DNA of 64,000 nucleotides from Parasutterella muris. Its GTDB lineage: Bacteria > Pseudomonadota > Gammaproteobacteria > Burkholderiales > Burkholderiaceae_F. Where the stretch lies: assembly GCF_943193095.1 (NCBI RefSeq), contig NZ_CALPCV010000002.1:62001-126000 (forward strand), written 5' to 3'. The translations under genes and the position numbers were made by a program. Below the pieces are notes generated by a model, which was not told the origin of the DNA, did not search any database, and was given only the letters and a program-made list of their open reading frames with translations. Position 1 is the stretch's first letter, and every line of letters begins with the position of its first letter. This document shows positions 35,115-43,626 of the stretch, piece by piece.

Positions 35115-37427
35115 CTAAACTCCGCTATTCGAATGAAGCTTCATCAGCACGGCATAAGCCTGACCGAGAGAGACGCCTCCGTCATTGGGCGGAATGCGAA
35201 GCCCTTCATAAACGCTGAGAGAGCCTTCTTCCAAATAATTTCTGAGGCTTCTGCTGAGTCTGGTATTCAGACAGCATCCGCCTGATAAACATACTTTTCT
35301 AATCTTGTTTTTTTCTGCGGCAGCCAGCGCTAGTCGGCTGAGCGCGAAAGCGACGGTTTCATGGAAGTCAGCCGAGGCTTCAGCCGCAGAACTGTATTGA
35401 GTTAAATTTAATAGGAGCGGCACAAAATTGACGCCGCTCTCGCTGAATTCGAGCAGATCCTCGCGCACGCGTCCCTTTGTCCCGTAACCGGCTGCTTGGA
35501 AAAGAACCGGTGCTTCTCCTTCATAGGAAGAATGGGTCTTGACACCGGTAAGAGCGGCAGCGGTATCAAAAATCCTTCCTAAACTGGAACTCTCCGGAAT
35601 CGGCAGGTCCGAGGCAAGCATGCGCTCAATGATCGAAGCGCCTTTGAACGGGAAGAGTCGTTTAGCATTTTCTGCCAAACCGTTTTGGCATAGCAGCGCG
35701 TAGGCCATTCTCCAGCCCTCGCGCGCGCATTTGTCGCCGCCGGGAAGAAGAATCGGCGATAGAGACTTCAGGCGCTCAAAACCCAGGGGATCAACTTTCA
35801 GCAGCTCGCCGCCCCAGGATTTTCCGTCAGTGCCGAGTCCGACTCCGTCAAGCGCGAGACCCAGCACCGCTTCTTTAAGCCCGTGTTCGGCCATCACCGC
35901 GGCAATATGCGCATGATGGTGCTGTACGGCAATGAGTTCGACATCAAACTCATTGGCAAGCTTTTCTGCCAGCACCGTGGAATAAAAATCCGGATGAAGA
36001 TCGCATGCAATATAGTCGGGCCTGATCTCAAAAACTTCCGACAGATGCCGAATCGCTTTCTCAAGCGTGCGGTCGTTGCTCACTCTGTCTAGGTCACCAA
36101 TGTGCTGCGTCAAATAAGCATGAGTGCCTTTTGTCAGACACGCGGTGTTCTTTAACCACGCGCCTGCAGCAATGACGGACGGACCTGAGAATGGGAGTGC
36201 GATTGCCTGAGGAACGAGACCTCTGGCGCGGCGAATGTACTGAACGTCATTGTCTTTGGCCTGCGCGACCGAATCATCACAGCGGATCAGGATGTCGCGG
36301 TTGTGTACAAGGAAACAGTCACAGATGCCTTCCAACAGACGTACCGCCTCGGCGTTGCTGATTACAAGCGGTTCGCCGCCAGCGTTCGCACTCGTCATAA
36401 CAAGTGTCAAATCGTTGGGTTTCTCATGCCAGAGCGGATCCTCGCTTCGATCGGCCGCTTCAAAAAAGAGCAGCCAGTGAATCGGAGTGTAGGGAAGCAT
36501 CAGGCCGATGTGCGTCAAATTCGGCGCGATACCGACTAAATGATCATCTGCGCCGGGTTTCTTCGGCAGAAGCACAATGGGCGCTACAGAGGACTCGAGA
36601 AGCTTCTGAGCTTCTTCGGAAACCTCGGCGATTCTGCGCGCGGACGCGGTATTCTGAACCATTAAGGCAAAGGGCTTGCTCGGTCGCTTTTTGCGTTCGC
36701 GAAGACGAGAGACCGCTTGAGCGTTTTTTGCGTCGCAAACCAGATGAAAGCCGCCAAGACCTTTGATTGCGGCAATTTCACCGGCCTTAATCCGTCTCAT
36801 GACTTCAGCGAGCGGATCATCGGTATTGATCGGAAGCCCGGCTTTGTCAAGCAACGTGACGTGAGGTCCGCAGACCGGACACGCGTTCGGCTGGGCATGA
36901 AATCTTCGATCCAGAGGATCGGTATATTCCTCAAGACAGTCCGAACACATCGGAAAATCTTTCATGCTCGTCTGCGGCCGATCATAGGGAAGATGCGCTG
37001 TGATGGTGTAGCGCGGCCCGCAGTGCGTGCAATTGATAAAAGGATAGCGATAGCGGCGATTGTTCTTGTCCGTAAGTTCGGAAAGGCACGCTCTGCAAAC
37101 CGCCGCATCAGCGGGAATGACGGTGCTGACCGCGTTGCTGTGGCTTTCGAGAATCTTAAATTCGGTAAAGCCGCTCGGTTCGATCTCTTCGGAAACTATA
37201 GTTTCGATACTGGCAAGCGGCGGAAGTTCTGTCGTAAGACGCTTCATGAAGCGCGCGATGGAGGCCTCTTCGCCTTCCACTACAGTTTCAACGCCCTGAC
37301 CGTCGTTTAAGACAGTTCCGTTCAGGTTTTCGTCAGTTGCTAAAACATAAACAAAAGGCCTGAACCCGACTCCCTGGACGGTTCCGTTGATCCTGAGACG
37401 ACGCGCGCTTATCCTGCTCATGGACAA
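35115..37427 (-). CDS. hypF: Carbamoyltransferase HypF
   Basis: HypF makes a carbamoyl-adenylate from carbamoyl phosphate and ATP and passes it to HypE. Its 770 aa have the full architecture: acylphosphatase domain (GTVQGVGFRPFVY), two zinc fingers (CRACLSEL...CTHCGPRY and CSDCLEEY...CPVCGPH), a YrdC-like domain, and a Kae1-like C-terminal domain (LALDGVGLGTDG). Carbamoyl phosphate from the carAB products links this gene to the start of the window. It ends 2 nt before hypC. Confidence 0.96.
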   Translation of the reverse strand: MSMSRISARRLRINGTVQGVGFRPFVYVLATDENLNGTVLNDGQGVETVVEGEEASIARFMKRLTTELPPLASIETIVSEEIEPSGFTEFKILESHSNAVSTVIPADAAVCRACLSELTDKNNRRYRYPFINCTHCGPRYTITAHLPYDRPQTSMKDFPMCSDCLEEYTDPLDRRFHAQPNACPVCGPHVTLLDKAGLPINTDDPLAEVMRRIKAGEIAAIKGLGGFHLVCDAKNAQAVSRLRERKKRPSKPFALMVQNTASARRIAEVSEEAQKLLESSVAPIVLLPKKPGADDHLVGIAPNLTHIGLMLPYTPIHWLLFFEAADRSEDPLWHEKPNDLTLVMTSANAGGEPLVISNAEAVRLLEGICDCFLVHNRDILIRCDDSVAQAKDNDVQYIRRARGLVPQAIALPFSGPSVIAAGAWLKNTACLTKGTHAYLTQHIGDLDRVSNDRTLEKAIRHLSEVFEIRPDYIACDLHPDFYSTVLAEKLANEFDVELIAVQHHHAHIAAVMAEHGLKEAVLGLALDGVGLGTDGKSWGGELLKVDPLGFERLKSLSPILLPGGDKCAREGWRMAYALLCQNGLAENAKRLFPFKGASIIERMLASDLPIPESSSLGRIFDTAAALTGVKTHSSYEGEAPVLFQAAGYGTKGRVREDLLEFSESGVNFVPLLLNLTQYSSAAEASADFHETVAFALSRLALAAAEKNKIRKVCLSGGCCLNTRLSRSLRNYLEEGSLSVYEGLRIPPNDGGVSLGQAYAVLMKLHSNSGV

Positions 37428-37444
37428 AACTCCCGATTCACCGA

Positions 37445-38116
37445 TCAGGCTAAACGGCTGAAGCGGTTTTTAAGCCAGCCGATCCATTCGTTCATGCCGG
37501 TGCCTTTAGTGGCAGACACTTCGATAATCTCGATGTCGGGATTGACGCGCTTTGCATATTCCTTGCATTTTTCAACGTCAAAATCCAAATACGGCAGCAG
37601 ATCGATTTTGTTCAGAAGCATCACTGAGCTTGCCGCGAACATGTCCGGATACTTGATGGGTTTGTCTTCACCTTCGGTAACGGAAAGGACGACAACTTTG
37701 CAGTCTTCTCCGAGATCGAATGCGGCGGGGCAGACGAGATTGCCGACATTCTCGATAAAGAGAATAGAGCGATCTTCCGGTTTGATCTTTTCGCAGGCTT
37801 CATCAATCATTTCCGCGTCAAGATGGCAGCCTTCGCCGGTGTTGATTTGAATCGCGCGGCATCCGGTCGCTCGAATGCGTTCGGCGTCGTTGAGTGTCTG
37901 CTGATCGCCTTCAATAACGGCGAGTTTAAAGTCTTTGGAAATACGCTCAATTGTTTTGCAAAGAAGCGTGGTTTTTCCGCTTCCGGGACTTGATACCAGA
38001 TTCAGAGCAAGAATGTGTTTATTTAAAAACTTCTCGCGGTTCTGCTGAGCTTTTTTGTCGTTTGCGTTCAGTACGTCAATTTCGAGCTGGACGAGACGAT
38101 CGTTAACTTTTTCCAT
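37445..38116 (-). CDS. hypB: HypB GTPase domain (C-terminal part of an interrupted hypB)
   Basis: HypB is the GTPase that helps insert nickel. This frame holds the whole G domain: LVQLEIDVLNANDKKAQQNR, P-loop LVSSPGSGKTTLL, EGDQQTLNDAERI, the metal-site Cys/His in GEGCHLDAE, and NKIDLLPY. It lies in the same frame as the His-rich segment at 38180-38386 but is separated by TAA. I placed the start at ATG 38116 (223 aa), where homology begins. A TTG at 38173 is possible; neither has a good ribosome site. How it is translated is open. Confidence 0.85.
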   Translation of the reverse strand: MEKVNDRLVQLEIDVLNANDKKAQQNREKFLNKHILALNLVSSPGSGKTTLLCKTIERISKDFKLAVIEGDQQTLNDAERIRATGCRAIQINTGEGCHLDAEMIDEACEKIKPEDRSILFIENVGNLVCPAAFDLGEDCKVVVLSVTEGEDKPIKYPDMFAASSVMLLNKIDLLPYLDFDVEKCKEYAKRVNPDIEIIEVSATKGTGMNEWIGWLKNRFSRLA

Positions 38117-38179
38117 TTGTTTGGCTTCAAGAGTACGGCACTTCGGTCGGCTGAGAAGCCGCCGAAGCGCCAAATAAAA

Positions 38180-38386
38180 TTATTCGTGATGATGGTGGTG
38201 GCCAGCGTCGCCGTGTTTGTGGTGGCCGGCATCGTGGTGATGGCGGTGCTGGTCATTGTCGCGATGATGATGGCCGTCTTCATCATGAGGATGTTCATGA
38301 GTATGCTGGCAGGCGCCGTGATCATGAGTATGGTCTAAATCTTCAATCTTGGCACTCTTTCCGCCGCATCCGCAGGTTACGCACAT
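38180..38386 (-). CDS. hypB: HypB N-terminal metal-binding segment ending at an in-frame stop
   Basis: The 68-aa frame starts MCVTCGCGG, the CxxCGC high-affinity nickel site of HypB, and continues with a histidine-rich nickel-storage stretch (about 20 His). It ends in HHHHHE followed by TAA. After the stop the same frame runs FYLALRRLL and on into the GTPase domain. A strong AAGGAGAG site precedes the ATG. It could be a stand-alone nickel-binding peptide, or the front of a HypB made by read-through, or a recent nonsense mutation. Confidence 0.8.
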   Translation of the reverse strand: MCVTCGCGGKSAKIEDLDHTHDHGACQHTHEHPHDEDGHHHRDNDQHRHHHDAGHHKHGDAGHHHHHE

Positions 38387-38418
38387 AATGGCTCTCCTTA
38401 TTAAGTTAACTGCAAAAA

Positions 38419-38769
38419 TTATTCATCGTCTCCAAGCTCAAGCTCGGACACTCTGAATTCCGTTCCGCCGTTGATCGACAGCTGATAGCTTCCGCATTCG
38501 GGGCAAGCGTCTCCGCGTCGATGCAGAGGTACGGTCTTTTGGCACATCATGCACCAGGCCGTGCCCTGCGGGCGTTCTATTTCAATCTCGGCGCCTTCCA
38601 TAGGCGTTTCTTGCGAGGCAATTTTGAGGCCCTGCATCAGAGCGTGCATCTCCACTCCGGCAAGCTCTCCGACAATCAGTTTGACTTTTGAGACCTTCCG
38701 GGTGTTGTTGGCCTCGGCTGTGTTTTCAACAATCTCGACAATGCTTTGTGCGAGCGACATCTCATGCAT
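38419..38769 (-). CDS. hypA: Hydrogenase nickel insertion protein HypA
   Basis: HypA delivers nickel to the large-subunit precursor together with HypB. The start is set at MHEMSLAQSI, where the N-terminal nickel site (Met-His-Glu) begins, giving 116 aa. The structural zinc site is CMMC and CPEC. The first 8 nt overlap the end of hupK. Longer starts upstream would hide the essential His2. Confidence 0.96.
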   Translation of the reverse strand: MHEMSLAQSIVEIVENTAEANNTRKVSKVKLIVGELAGVEMHALMQGLKIASQETPMEGAEIEIERPQGTAWCMMCQKTVPLHRRGDACPECGSYQLSINGGTEFRVSELELGDDE

Positions 38770-39871
38770 GGCACACCTCGACTTCAAAGGCGGTACACGG
38801 ATCAAAGGAAAGGATCGTGAATTCGGCCGCCTCTTTAAGCGCGGCGGCGTCATCAAACTTCAGAGACATGAGCGCCTGTTTAAACCATTTGGAGCGCACG
38901 ACGTTGATATCGGTCGGAGTGAGGATGCTGTAGTCCTTAATCTTCGCATCCGCTCCGCGGCCTTCGAGCCTTACCGTATGCAGAAGGATTCCGCGTGAAT
39001 TCTGAACCAGGGAGGCGGCTGCTCCGTTGCTCAGCCTGATCGCGCTGACTGTTTCAAATGGGATGCGTACCAAATCCGCGGCGCTCAGTACTTCCATAAA
39101 TCGAGCGGCAATGCGTGTGTAATTAGTGTTGCCGTCCTGAGCGAGCAGACCGGCCTCAGACGGTCTGTGGGACATGCGGGCAACCGGTCCGGTCAGTGCG
39201 TCAACTTCGATGTTCCATGGCTCCTTATCCCAGCATCCTTTTTCTTTCAGCGCCTGCAGAATAAAAGTCGGACTTTTGGTCAGAAGCGGAGCCGGGCACC
39301 AGCCTTTTGTACGCTGTGTTTTTGAGATTTTGGCAAAGAAACCGGATAGGCTCTCGGGTTTCGTTTCAATCGTTCCGTTGTAAAGATCCTGTTCCCAATC
39401 ATTGGAAAAACCGTCAAGCAGCAGATAGGACACCTCGCTTCGAAGCGAAGCCCAGAGTTTCTCGCGTTCTCGAAGATTGTTGTAGGGCAGCTCTTTCAGC
39501 TCTTCACAAAGAGCGCGAACATTAATGAGCGACTGAGATTTTGTGCTCAGAAAGTCGCGGCCCGCGCAGCGCATCGTGAAAAAAAGAGTCCCTTCTCGGA
39601 TGATTTCTAAATGATTGGCAAAGCGGCACTGGGCAATCAGCTCCTGATCCGGATCTTCGTCCGTCGTGGCCGCGCAGGCAAGCTTCGCTGCGGCAAGCTG
39701 AGAGTTGGGACAAAGCGCAAAAATCGTCTGGAAAATGTCAAAGGCTTCCTGAGGAGAACGGCCGCGAACCAAATCTTCGACTTTGATTTCTTTCGGCAGT
39801 TTGATCTCAACGTCCGTGACGCGATGGTCTCGAACTTTAAGGACAAACTTCATAGAGCCCAAAAAACTCAT
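38762..39871 (-). CDS. hupK: HupK/HoxV family hydrogenase maturation protein
   Basis: HupK/HoxV is a catalytically inactive relative of the hydrogenase large subunit and is thought to act as a scaffold for the Fe(CN)2CO cofactor in oxygen-tolerant systems. The 369-aa protein ends in DPCTAFEVEVCHA (residues 357-369), echoing the large-subunit DPCLACATH without the cleaved extension. It lacks the N-terminal RxCGxC pair. It overlaps hupJ by 4 nt. Confidence 0.85.
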   Translation of the reverse strand: MSFLGSMKFVLKVRDHRVTDVEIKLPKEIKVEDLVRGRSPQEAFDIFQTIFALCPNSQLAAAKLACAATTDEDPDQELIAQCRFANHLEIIREGTLFFTMRCAGRDFLSTKSQSLINVRALCEELKELPYNNLREREKLWASLRSEVSYLLLDGFSNDWEQDLYNGTIETKPESLSGFFAKISKTQRTKGWCPAPLLTKSPTFILQALKEKGCWDKEPWNIEVDALTGPVARMSHRPSEAGLLAQDGNTNYTRIAARFMEVLSAADLVRIPFETVSAIRLSNGAAASLVQNSRGILLHTVRLEGRGADAKIKDYSILTPTDINVVRSKWFKQALMSLKFDDAAALKEAAEFTILSFDPCTAFEVEVCHA

Positions 39872-40458
39872 GATTCTTCCTCCTCTTTTTTTCGGGGGCT
39901 CAGAAAAGCCCTTCTAGAGATAGGTCTCTCAATTGCCGCGGAGACCACTTTTTCAATCGCTTCCGGATCCGTTTCCTTTTCAAACGCCGGAATCGGCGTT
40001 CCGAGCTCCGGCTCACCCGCGGGCTTCATCAGCTCATCAAGCGAATACTTGGCGATTTCGACAGCCATTTCATGATCGGCGACAACTTCATCAAGCGGCG
40101 ACATGAGTGAGCACATTTGGTATTCACCGAGAATGCGGTCGCGGACGCAGATAAAGTCATAGAGCCCCGCGGGAAACGGATAGTTCAGCCTTCTGCCCTC
40201 GGCAACGGACTTCCATTTTGAAGGCTGTCCTTTGCTGAGGATCAGGTTCATGCACCAGGGGGTGACAATGACTCCGAGCCAGAAATACTTCCAGCGCCGG
40301 AACCCGACCGCCTGGACTCGGACACGCGGATGAAGCATCGGCAGGCCCATCATGCGGGTCTTCCAAATGCGTTCAAATCCGCGTTCCAGCCTCAAAGCCG
40401 GATTAGGTTCCCACGGCTCCTCATTTTGCGGAGTAGCCGGAGTCTTTGTCTCGTTCAT
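39868..40458 (-). CDS. hupJ: HupJ/HybE/HoxT family hydrogenase assembly chaperone
   Basis: This 196-aa protein matches the HybE/HupJ/HoxT family: NPALRLERGFERIWKTRM, VGFRRWKYFWLGVIVTPWCM and the PAGLYDF region are typical. Family members check or protect small-subunit maturation before Tat export, mostly in enzymes working in the presence of oxygen. Its start overlaps the rubredoxin gene by 38 nt. A charged C-terminal tail (SPRKKEEEES) ends the protein. Confidence 0.88.
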   Translation of the reverse strand: MNETKTPATPQNEEPWEPNPALRLERGFERIWKTRMMGLPMLHPRVRVQAVGFRRWKYFWLGVIVTPWCMNLILSKGQPSKWKSVAEGRRLNYPFPAGLYDFICVRDRILGEYQMCSLMSPLDEVVADHEMAVEIAKYSLDELMKPAGEPELGTPIPAFEKETDPEAIEKVVSAAIERPISRRAFLSPRKKEEEES

Positions 40459-40678
40459 AATTCTTGGGTACCACTAAAAATAAATCTCTCTCGCAGCCGC
40501 ATACTGGACAGTTCCAGTACTCGGGCAGCTGAGAAAACGGTGTTCCCGGCATGATGTTCTGATCAATATCGCCGATTTTCGGGTCGTAGACGTAATGACA
40601 GACTTTGCACTCAAGGCAGTCGTCGTCCTTGAGTTTGGAGTTGTCTCCGAGGAAAGTTCCGTCAAAAGTGTGCATCAT
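40421..40678 (-). CDS. hupI: Rubredoxin HupI/HoxR
   Basis: The 85-aa protein carries two rubredoxin knuckles, CLECKVCHYVYDP and WNCPVCGCERDLF, that bind one iron. Dedicated rubredoxins of this type are needed for small-subunit cluster assembly under oxygen in Rhizobium and Ralstonia. I chose ATG 40678, which overlaps the hupH stop (ATGA) and has GGAG 8 nt upstream; a frame start at 40723 would run back into hupH. Confidence 0.92.
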   Translation of the reverse strand: MMHTFDGTFLGDNSKLKDDDCLECKVCHYVYDPKIGDIDQNIMPGTPFSQLPEYWNCPVCGCERDLFLVVPKNYERDKDSGYSAK

Positions 40679-41583
40679 GACTGAAGCTCCACAGCAGGAA
40701 GTTCCCAGCTCTGAGTGACCCATTCAATGAGCTCTTTGATTCGAGCGACGGAATCCTCCAAGTCTTCGCTTGCTGCCATTGCCTCTTCAGGAAGTCCTGA
40801 AACGACGAGTGTGTTCAGAATCATGAGGCGCGTCGGCGCGTTGTTCAGATACTGAACACGCCAGAGATGACGAACATCGGTAGAAGAGATTCTGCAGTTG
40901 CCGAATCCTCTGGAAATGATGTAGACGGCGCCTTCTCCGACCGCTTTGTCAATGACCTGATGGTCTTCAGCCGACATGGGAAGATGACTGAGGTTGACGG
41001 TAAAGGCAGGCGAGCCCGGTGCCCAATCCTTGAGCGCGGTCTTTAGTTCCGCCAAAATCGCAGGACTGTTCATCGCTTCCGGACCGGGTTCGACGGGAAG
41101 CAGTCCGGGTCTGCTTGTGGCGTAAGCGGCTTCTGCGACACAGGATGGAATCGCGCTCACTTCAACCTGATCGGCAATCGGTCTTCCTTCGCGGAAATAA
41201 CGCACGCGCCAAACACCTACGTAGACGGACTCCTGAATGCGGATTTCGTCGAACGTGTCATTGGGGATTGTGATGCGGATCGAGACTTCGCCTTCGCCAA
41301 GCATCTGATTGATAAGACCGATCGTCTGGGTATCGAACTGATTCAGTGCGAAAGCAGGGCCGGCGTCTCCGCTGTCCGTGTTCCACAGACGCATTTCGTC
41401 ATACAGATCGATAAAGAACTGACGGCATTTAATCGCGGTTTCCTTATCGGCAATTTCCGGAGTCAGCGGAGCGCTGAAGGTGTCAACTGTGTCGGGCACG
41501 CCGATTGTGTTCGCGACAGAGCGATCGGGCTGAGAGCCCGGGCCGACCAAATTGATAGGAATGGATATTGGACTGATGGACAT
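40675..41583 (-). CDS. hupH: HupH/HyaF/HoxQ family hydrogenase expression protein
   Basis: The 302-aa protein has two repeated HupH-type halves, each with a G.G.V.(I)..R sequence (MLGEGEVSIRI and AVGEGAVYIISRGFGNCRI) and a WRV.Y element (VGVWRVRYF, HLWRVQYLNN). HyaF/HupH works with HyaE/HupG on the small subunit's unusual proximal cluster. It is 27 nt downstream of hupG. Confidence 0.9.
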   Translation of the reverse strand: MSISPISIPINLVGPGSQPDRSVANTIGVPDTVDTFSAPLTPEIADKETAIKCRQFFIDLYDEMRLWNTDSGDAGPAFALNQFDTQTIGLINQMLGEGEVSIRITIPNDTFDEIRIQESVYVGVWRVRYFREGRPIADQVEVSAIPSCVAEAAYATSRPGLLPVEPGPEAMNSPAILAELKTALKDWAPGSPAFTVNLSHLPMSAEDHQVIDKAVGEGAVYIISRGFGNCRISSTDVRHLWRVQYLNNAPTRLMILNTLVVSGLPEEAMAASEDLEDSVARIKELIEWVTQSWELPAVELQS

Positions 41584-41610
41584 AGTTCTGTACGGTTTAA
41601 AGCAAAATGG

Positions 41611-42057
41611 TTAAATAGAACGAACGGGAATGCCGATGGAAGGCGGATAAGAGGGTTCGCTGTGAATGATTTCATCGGTTTCTTTCACCAGATCGGCCCA
41701 AAGGCGCAGACCGTCAACCGCGCCGAGGTATTTACCGTCGCGGAAAAAGACCATCGCGGGCCAGCGCTTGAAACCGTATTTCACGGCGATGCGGCGTGCA
41801 TTGGGAGGTCCGACGATCGCCCGATGCTCAATCAGCGCGCAGGATTTGGCAAGTTCGGGTCCGATGACCAGCGCGTCCATCGTTTCTTTCATGCGGTTGG
41901 GGTCTTCGACAAAGACGACCATGGAAAGACCGGGCTTCTCTAAAAAGTTCGGCAGCGTTTCCGCGTCGCAGGCTTCGAATCCGTGTTCATTGATCATCCG
42001 CAGATAAAGCGGGTGGCTGTATAAATCGATTTTTGGGGAAACGGCAAAGAGTTCCAT
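41611..42057 (-). CDS. hupG: HupG/HyaE/HoxO thioredoxin-like chaperone
   Basis: The 148-aa protein has a thioredoxin-like fold without the CxxC pair (KYGFKRWPAMVFFRDGKYLGAVDG), as usual for HyaE/HupG/HoxO. The family binds the small-subunit twin-arginine signal and supports its maturation before export. The ATG overlaps the hupF stop by one base. Confidence 0.88.
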   Translation of the reverse strand: MELFAVSPKIDLYSHPLYLRMINEHGFEACDAETLPNFLEKPGLSMVVFVEDPNRMKETMDALVIGPELAKSCALIEHRAIVGPPNARRIAVKYGFKRWPAMVFFRDGKYLGAVDGLRLWADLVKETDEIIHSEPSYPPSIGIPVRSI

Positions 42058-42377
42058 TATTTGTTCCCTTCCAGTTGTTTCTGCAGGTGCGGAGGAAGTT
42101 TTCCGGTATTTGCGACAATGTCGGCAAATGCGTCATTGACATCCGGAGTTCCTCCGTTCATCGCGGCTTCCACCGCGTCAAGCGCTTTGTCAACCTGTAC
42201 CGCTCTTTCGGGCGTGATTTTTTTTACGGCCATGCCGTTCCAGGCAAGGACCCAGTCGCCCGCTTCGACATTGCCGAGCAGCATGACGTCAAGATTTTCC
42301 GTCTGACCTCGTCCGACGCAGACGGCTCTTCCTTCAGAGGGAAGAGATTTCACTTGCATAGGAATTCCGACGCACAT
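42057..42377 (-). CDS. hupF: HupF/HoxL, HypC-family chaperone
   Basis: The 106-aa protein starts MCVGIPMQVKSL with the essential Cys2 and continues NLDVMLLGNVEAGDWVLAW, a HypC paralogue with a longer C-terminal helix. HupF protects or feeds the large-subunit precursor under oxygen. It overlaps hupD and hupG by one base each, a tightly packed order hupD-F-G-H-I-J-K. Confidence 0.93.
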   Translation of the reverse strand: MCVGIPMQVKSLPSEGRAVCVGRGQTENLDVMLLGNVEAGDWVLAWNGMAVKKITPERAVQVDKALDAVEAAMNGGTPDVNDAFADIVANTGKLPPHLQKQLEGNK

Positions 42378-43018
42378 TATTCGCTCCGTTTTAAATTCAG
42401 ATGCGCAAAACGAATATCGCCTTCACGGCAGGCTTCCTCCGGAGTCGGTCTGCCTTCTTCATAATTTTTAATATTGAGACACTCGGCGTCCATCAGAGCG
42501 GGGACGGTTTCGTTTTCACTGCGCTCGCGTACACCGACGCCCCATTCGCGAAGAATGTGATAGCCGTCTGCGACCGCCTGAGGGATGACATCTTTGGCTT
42601 TCTGAGACAGGGATCCGCCGTAGTCGTCAAGCAGAACCGGCTGGAATCCGACGACGGCGATTTCTTTAGGTTCGCATCCGCGAAGCATGGCCGCGGCGAG
42701 CAGATCATTCATTCCGTCCTGATGCGGAGAAATTTTGGTCGAGGTCCAGATGCGGATGTCGTCATTGCGCAGTACGGTCAGTTCGCCCGGCGCACCGTGG
42801 AAGTCGCAGCAGTCAAAAACCAGAAGCTTTTCTGTGCGGCAGATTCGATCGAACAAATACATGCCGAGCGTACCGCCGTCCGCAACAAGATTATTGACAT
42901 CGGTCAGCGCATATTTACTGTTGAACTGTTCAACCGCTCTGACGCCGAAACCCTCGTCGGCCCAGAGAATATTGCCGATGCCAAGAACTAAACAAGGGAT
43001 GTCTTTTACTGTGTTCAT
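42377..43018 (-). CDS. hyaD: Hydrogenase large-subunit maturation protease HyaD/HupD
   Basis: After nickel insertion this endopeptidase removes the C-terminal extension of HyaB. The 213-aa protein has the nickel-binding acidic residues in VLGIGNILWADEGFGVRAVE and LLVFDCCDFHGAPGEL, and the histidine in SPHQDGMNDLLAA. AGAGGA precedes the ATG. It follows a 230-nt gap after the HigA-like gene, in which I see no certain promoter. Confidence 0.94.
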   Translation of the reverse strand: MNTVKDIPCLVLGIGNILWADEGFGVRAVEQFNSKYALTDVNNLVADGGTLGMYLFDRICRTEKLLVFDCCDFHGAPGELTVLRNDDIRIWTSTKISPHQDGMNDLLAAAMLRGCEPKEIAVVGFQPVLLDDYGGSLSQKAKDVIPQAVADGYHILREWGVGVRERSENETVPALMDAECLNIKNYEEGRPTPEEACREGDIRFAHLNLKRSE

Positions 43019-43248
43019 GTAATCCTCTTTAATCTGCCACCGATCTGGTTACTTTTCAGGAGAAATCAGACAGAACGTAGTGTAAACCCTTGTATCGAGG
43101 AATTTAAAAATGTAACTAAATTGAGCTGTGTTTTTACGGATTAATTCGAAAAGCTTTATGGGAGGGTAATTAAAAAAAGAAGCGTTAAGGAAATGCGTCA
43201 AAAGGAAGATTTTAGGCAGTCGGAAACAAGATAAAAATGCCGAATCCA

Positions 43249-43608
43249 TTAATGCGCCGATTCTTTGTTCTCTTTGATTTGAAAGGATTTTTCCGCTTCT
43301 TTTTCAAGCGCGACATGAAGGTCCCAGCGCATCTGCAGCATCAGCCAGAATTCAGGCTCCGTTTTAAAGAAACAGGCAAGCCGGATGGCGGTATCTGTTG
43401 TAATGGAGCGCTTGCCTACAATGAGCTCATTAATTCGTCGTCTGGAAACGCCTAGGGCGAGGGCAAGCTGAGACTGTGTGATATTGAGCGGTTCTAAAAA
43501 ACGTGACTCAAGAAAGGCTCCGGGGTGCGGAGCACTTCTTGAGGAACGCGGAAAACGACCGCGGAGCGGAATGGAATTATCCTTCACACGGTCGTTTTTG
43601 TTTGTCAT
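43249..43608 (-). CDS. HigA-like XRE helix-turn-helix protein
   Basis: The 119-aa protein has the HigA/VapI layout: PHPGAFLESRFLEPLNITQS, then an XRE helix-turn-helix (LALALGVSRRRINELIVGKR) and FFKTEPEFWLMLQMRWDLHVA. HigA antitoxins normally follow a small RelE-like toxin gene, but none is present on either side. It sits between hyaC (18 nt upstream) and a 230-nt gap before hyaD. No Shine-Dalgarno is visible before its ATG. It may be a solitary regulator of this operon or a relic module. Confidence 0.85.
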   Translation of the reverse strand: MTNKNDRVKDNSIPLRGRFPRSSRSAPHPGAFLESRFLEPLNITQSQLALALGVSRRRINELIVGKRSITTDTAIRLACFFKTEPEFWLMLQMRWDLHVALEKEAEKSFQIKENKESAH

Positions 43609-43626
43609 AACACTATCGCTGTAAGG

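Noticed and set aside
43049..43249. A 66-codon minus-strand frame next to the HigA-like gene, considered as a HigB toxin
   Set aside because: It lacks RelE/HigB motifs, lies on the wrong side for a higBA pair, and has no convincing start.
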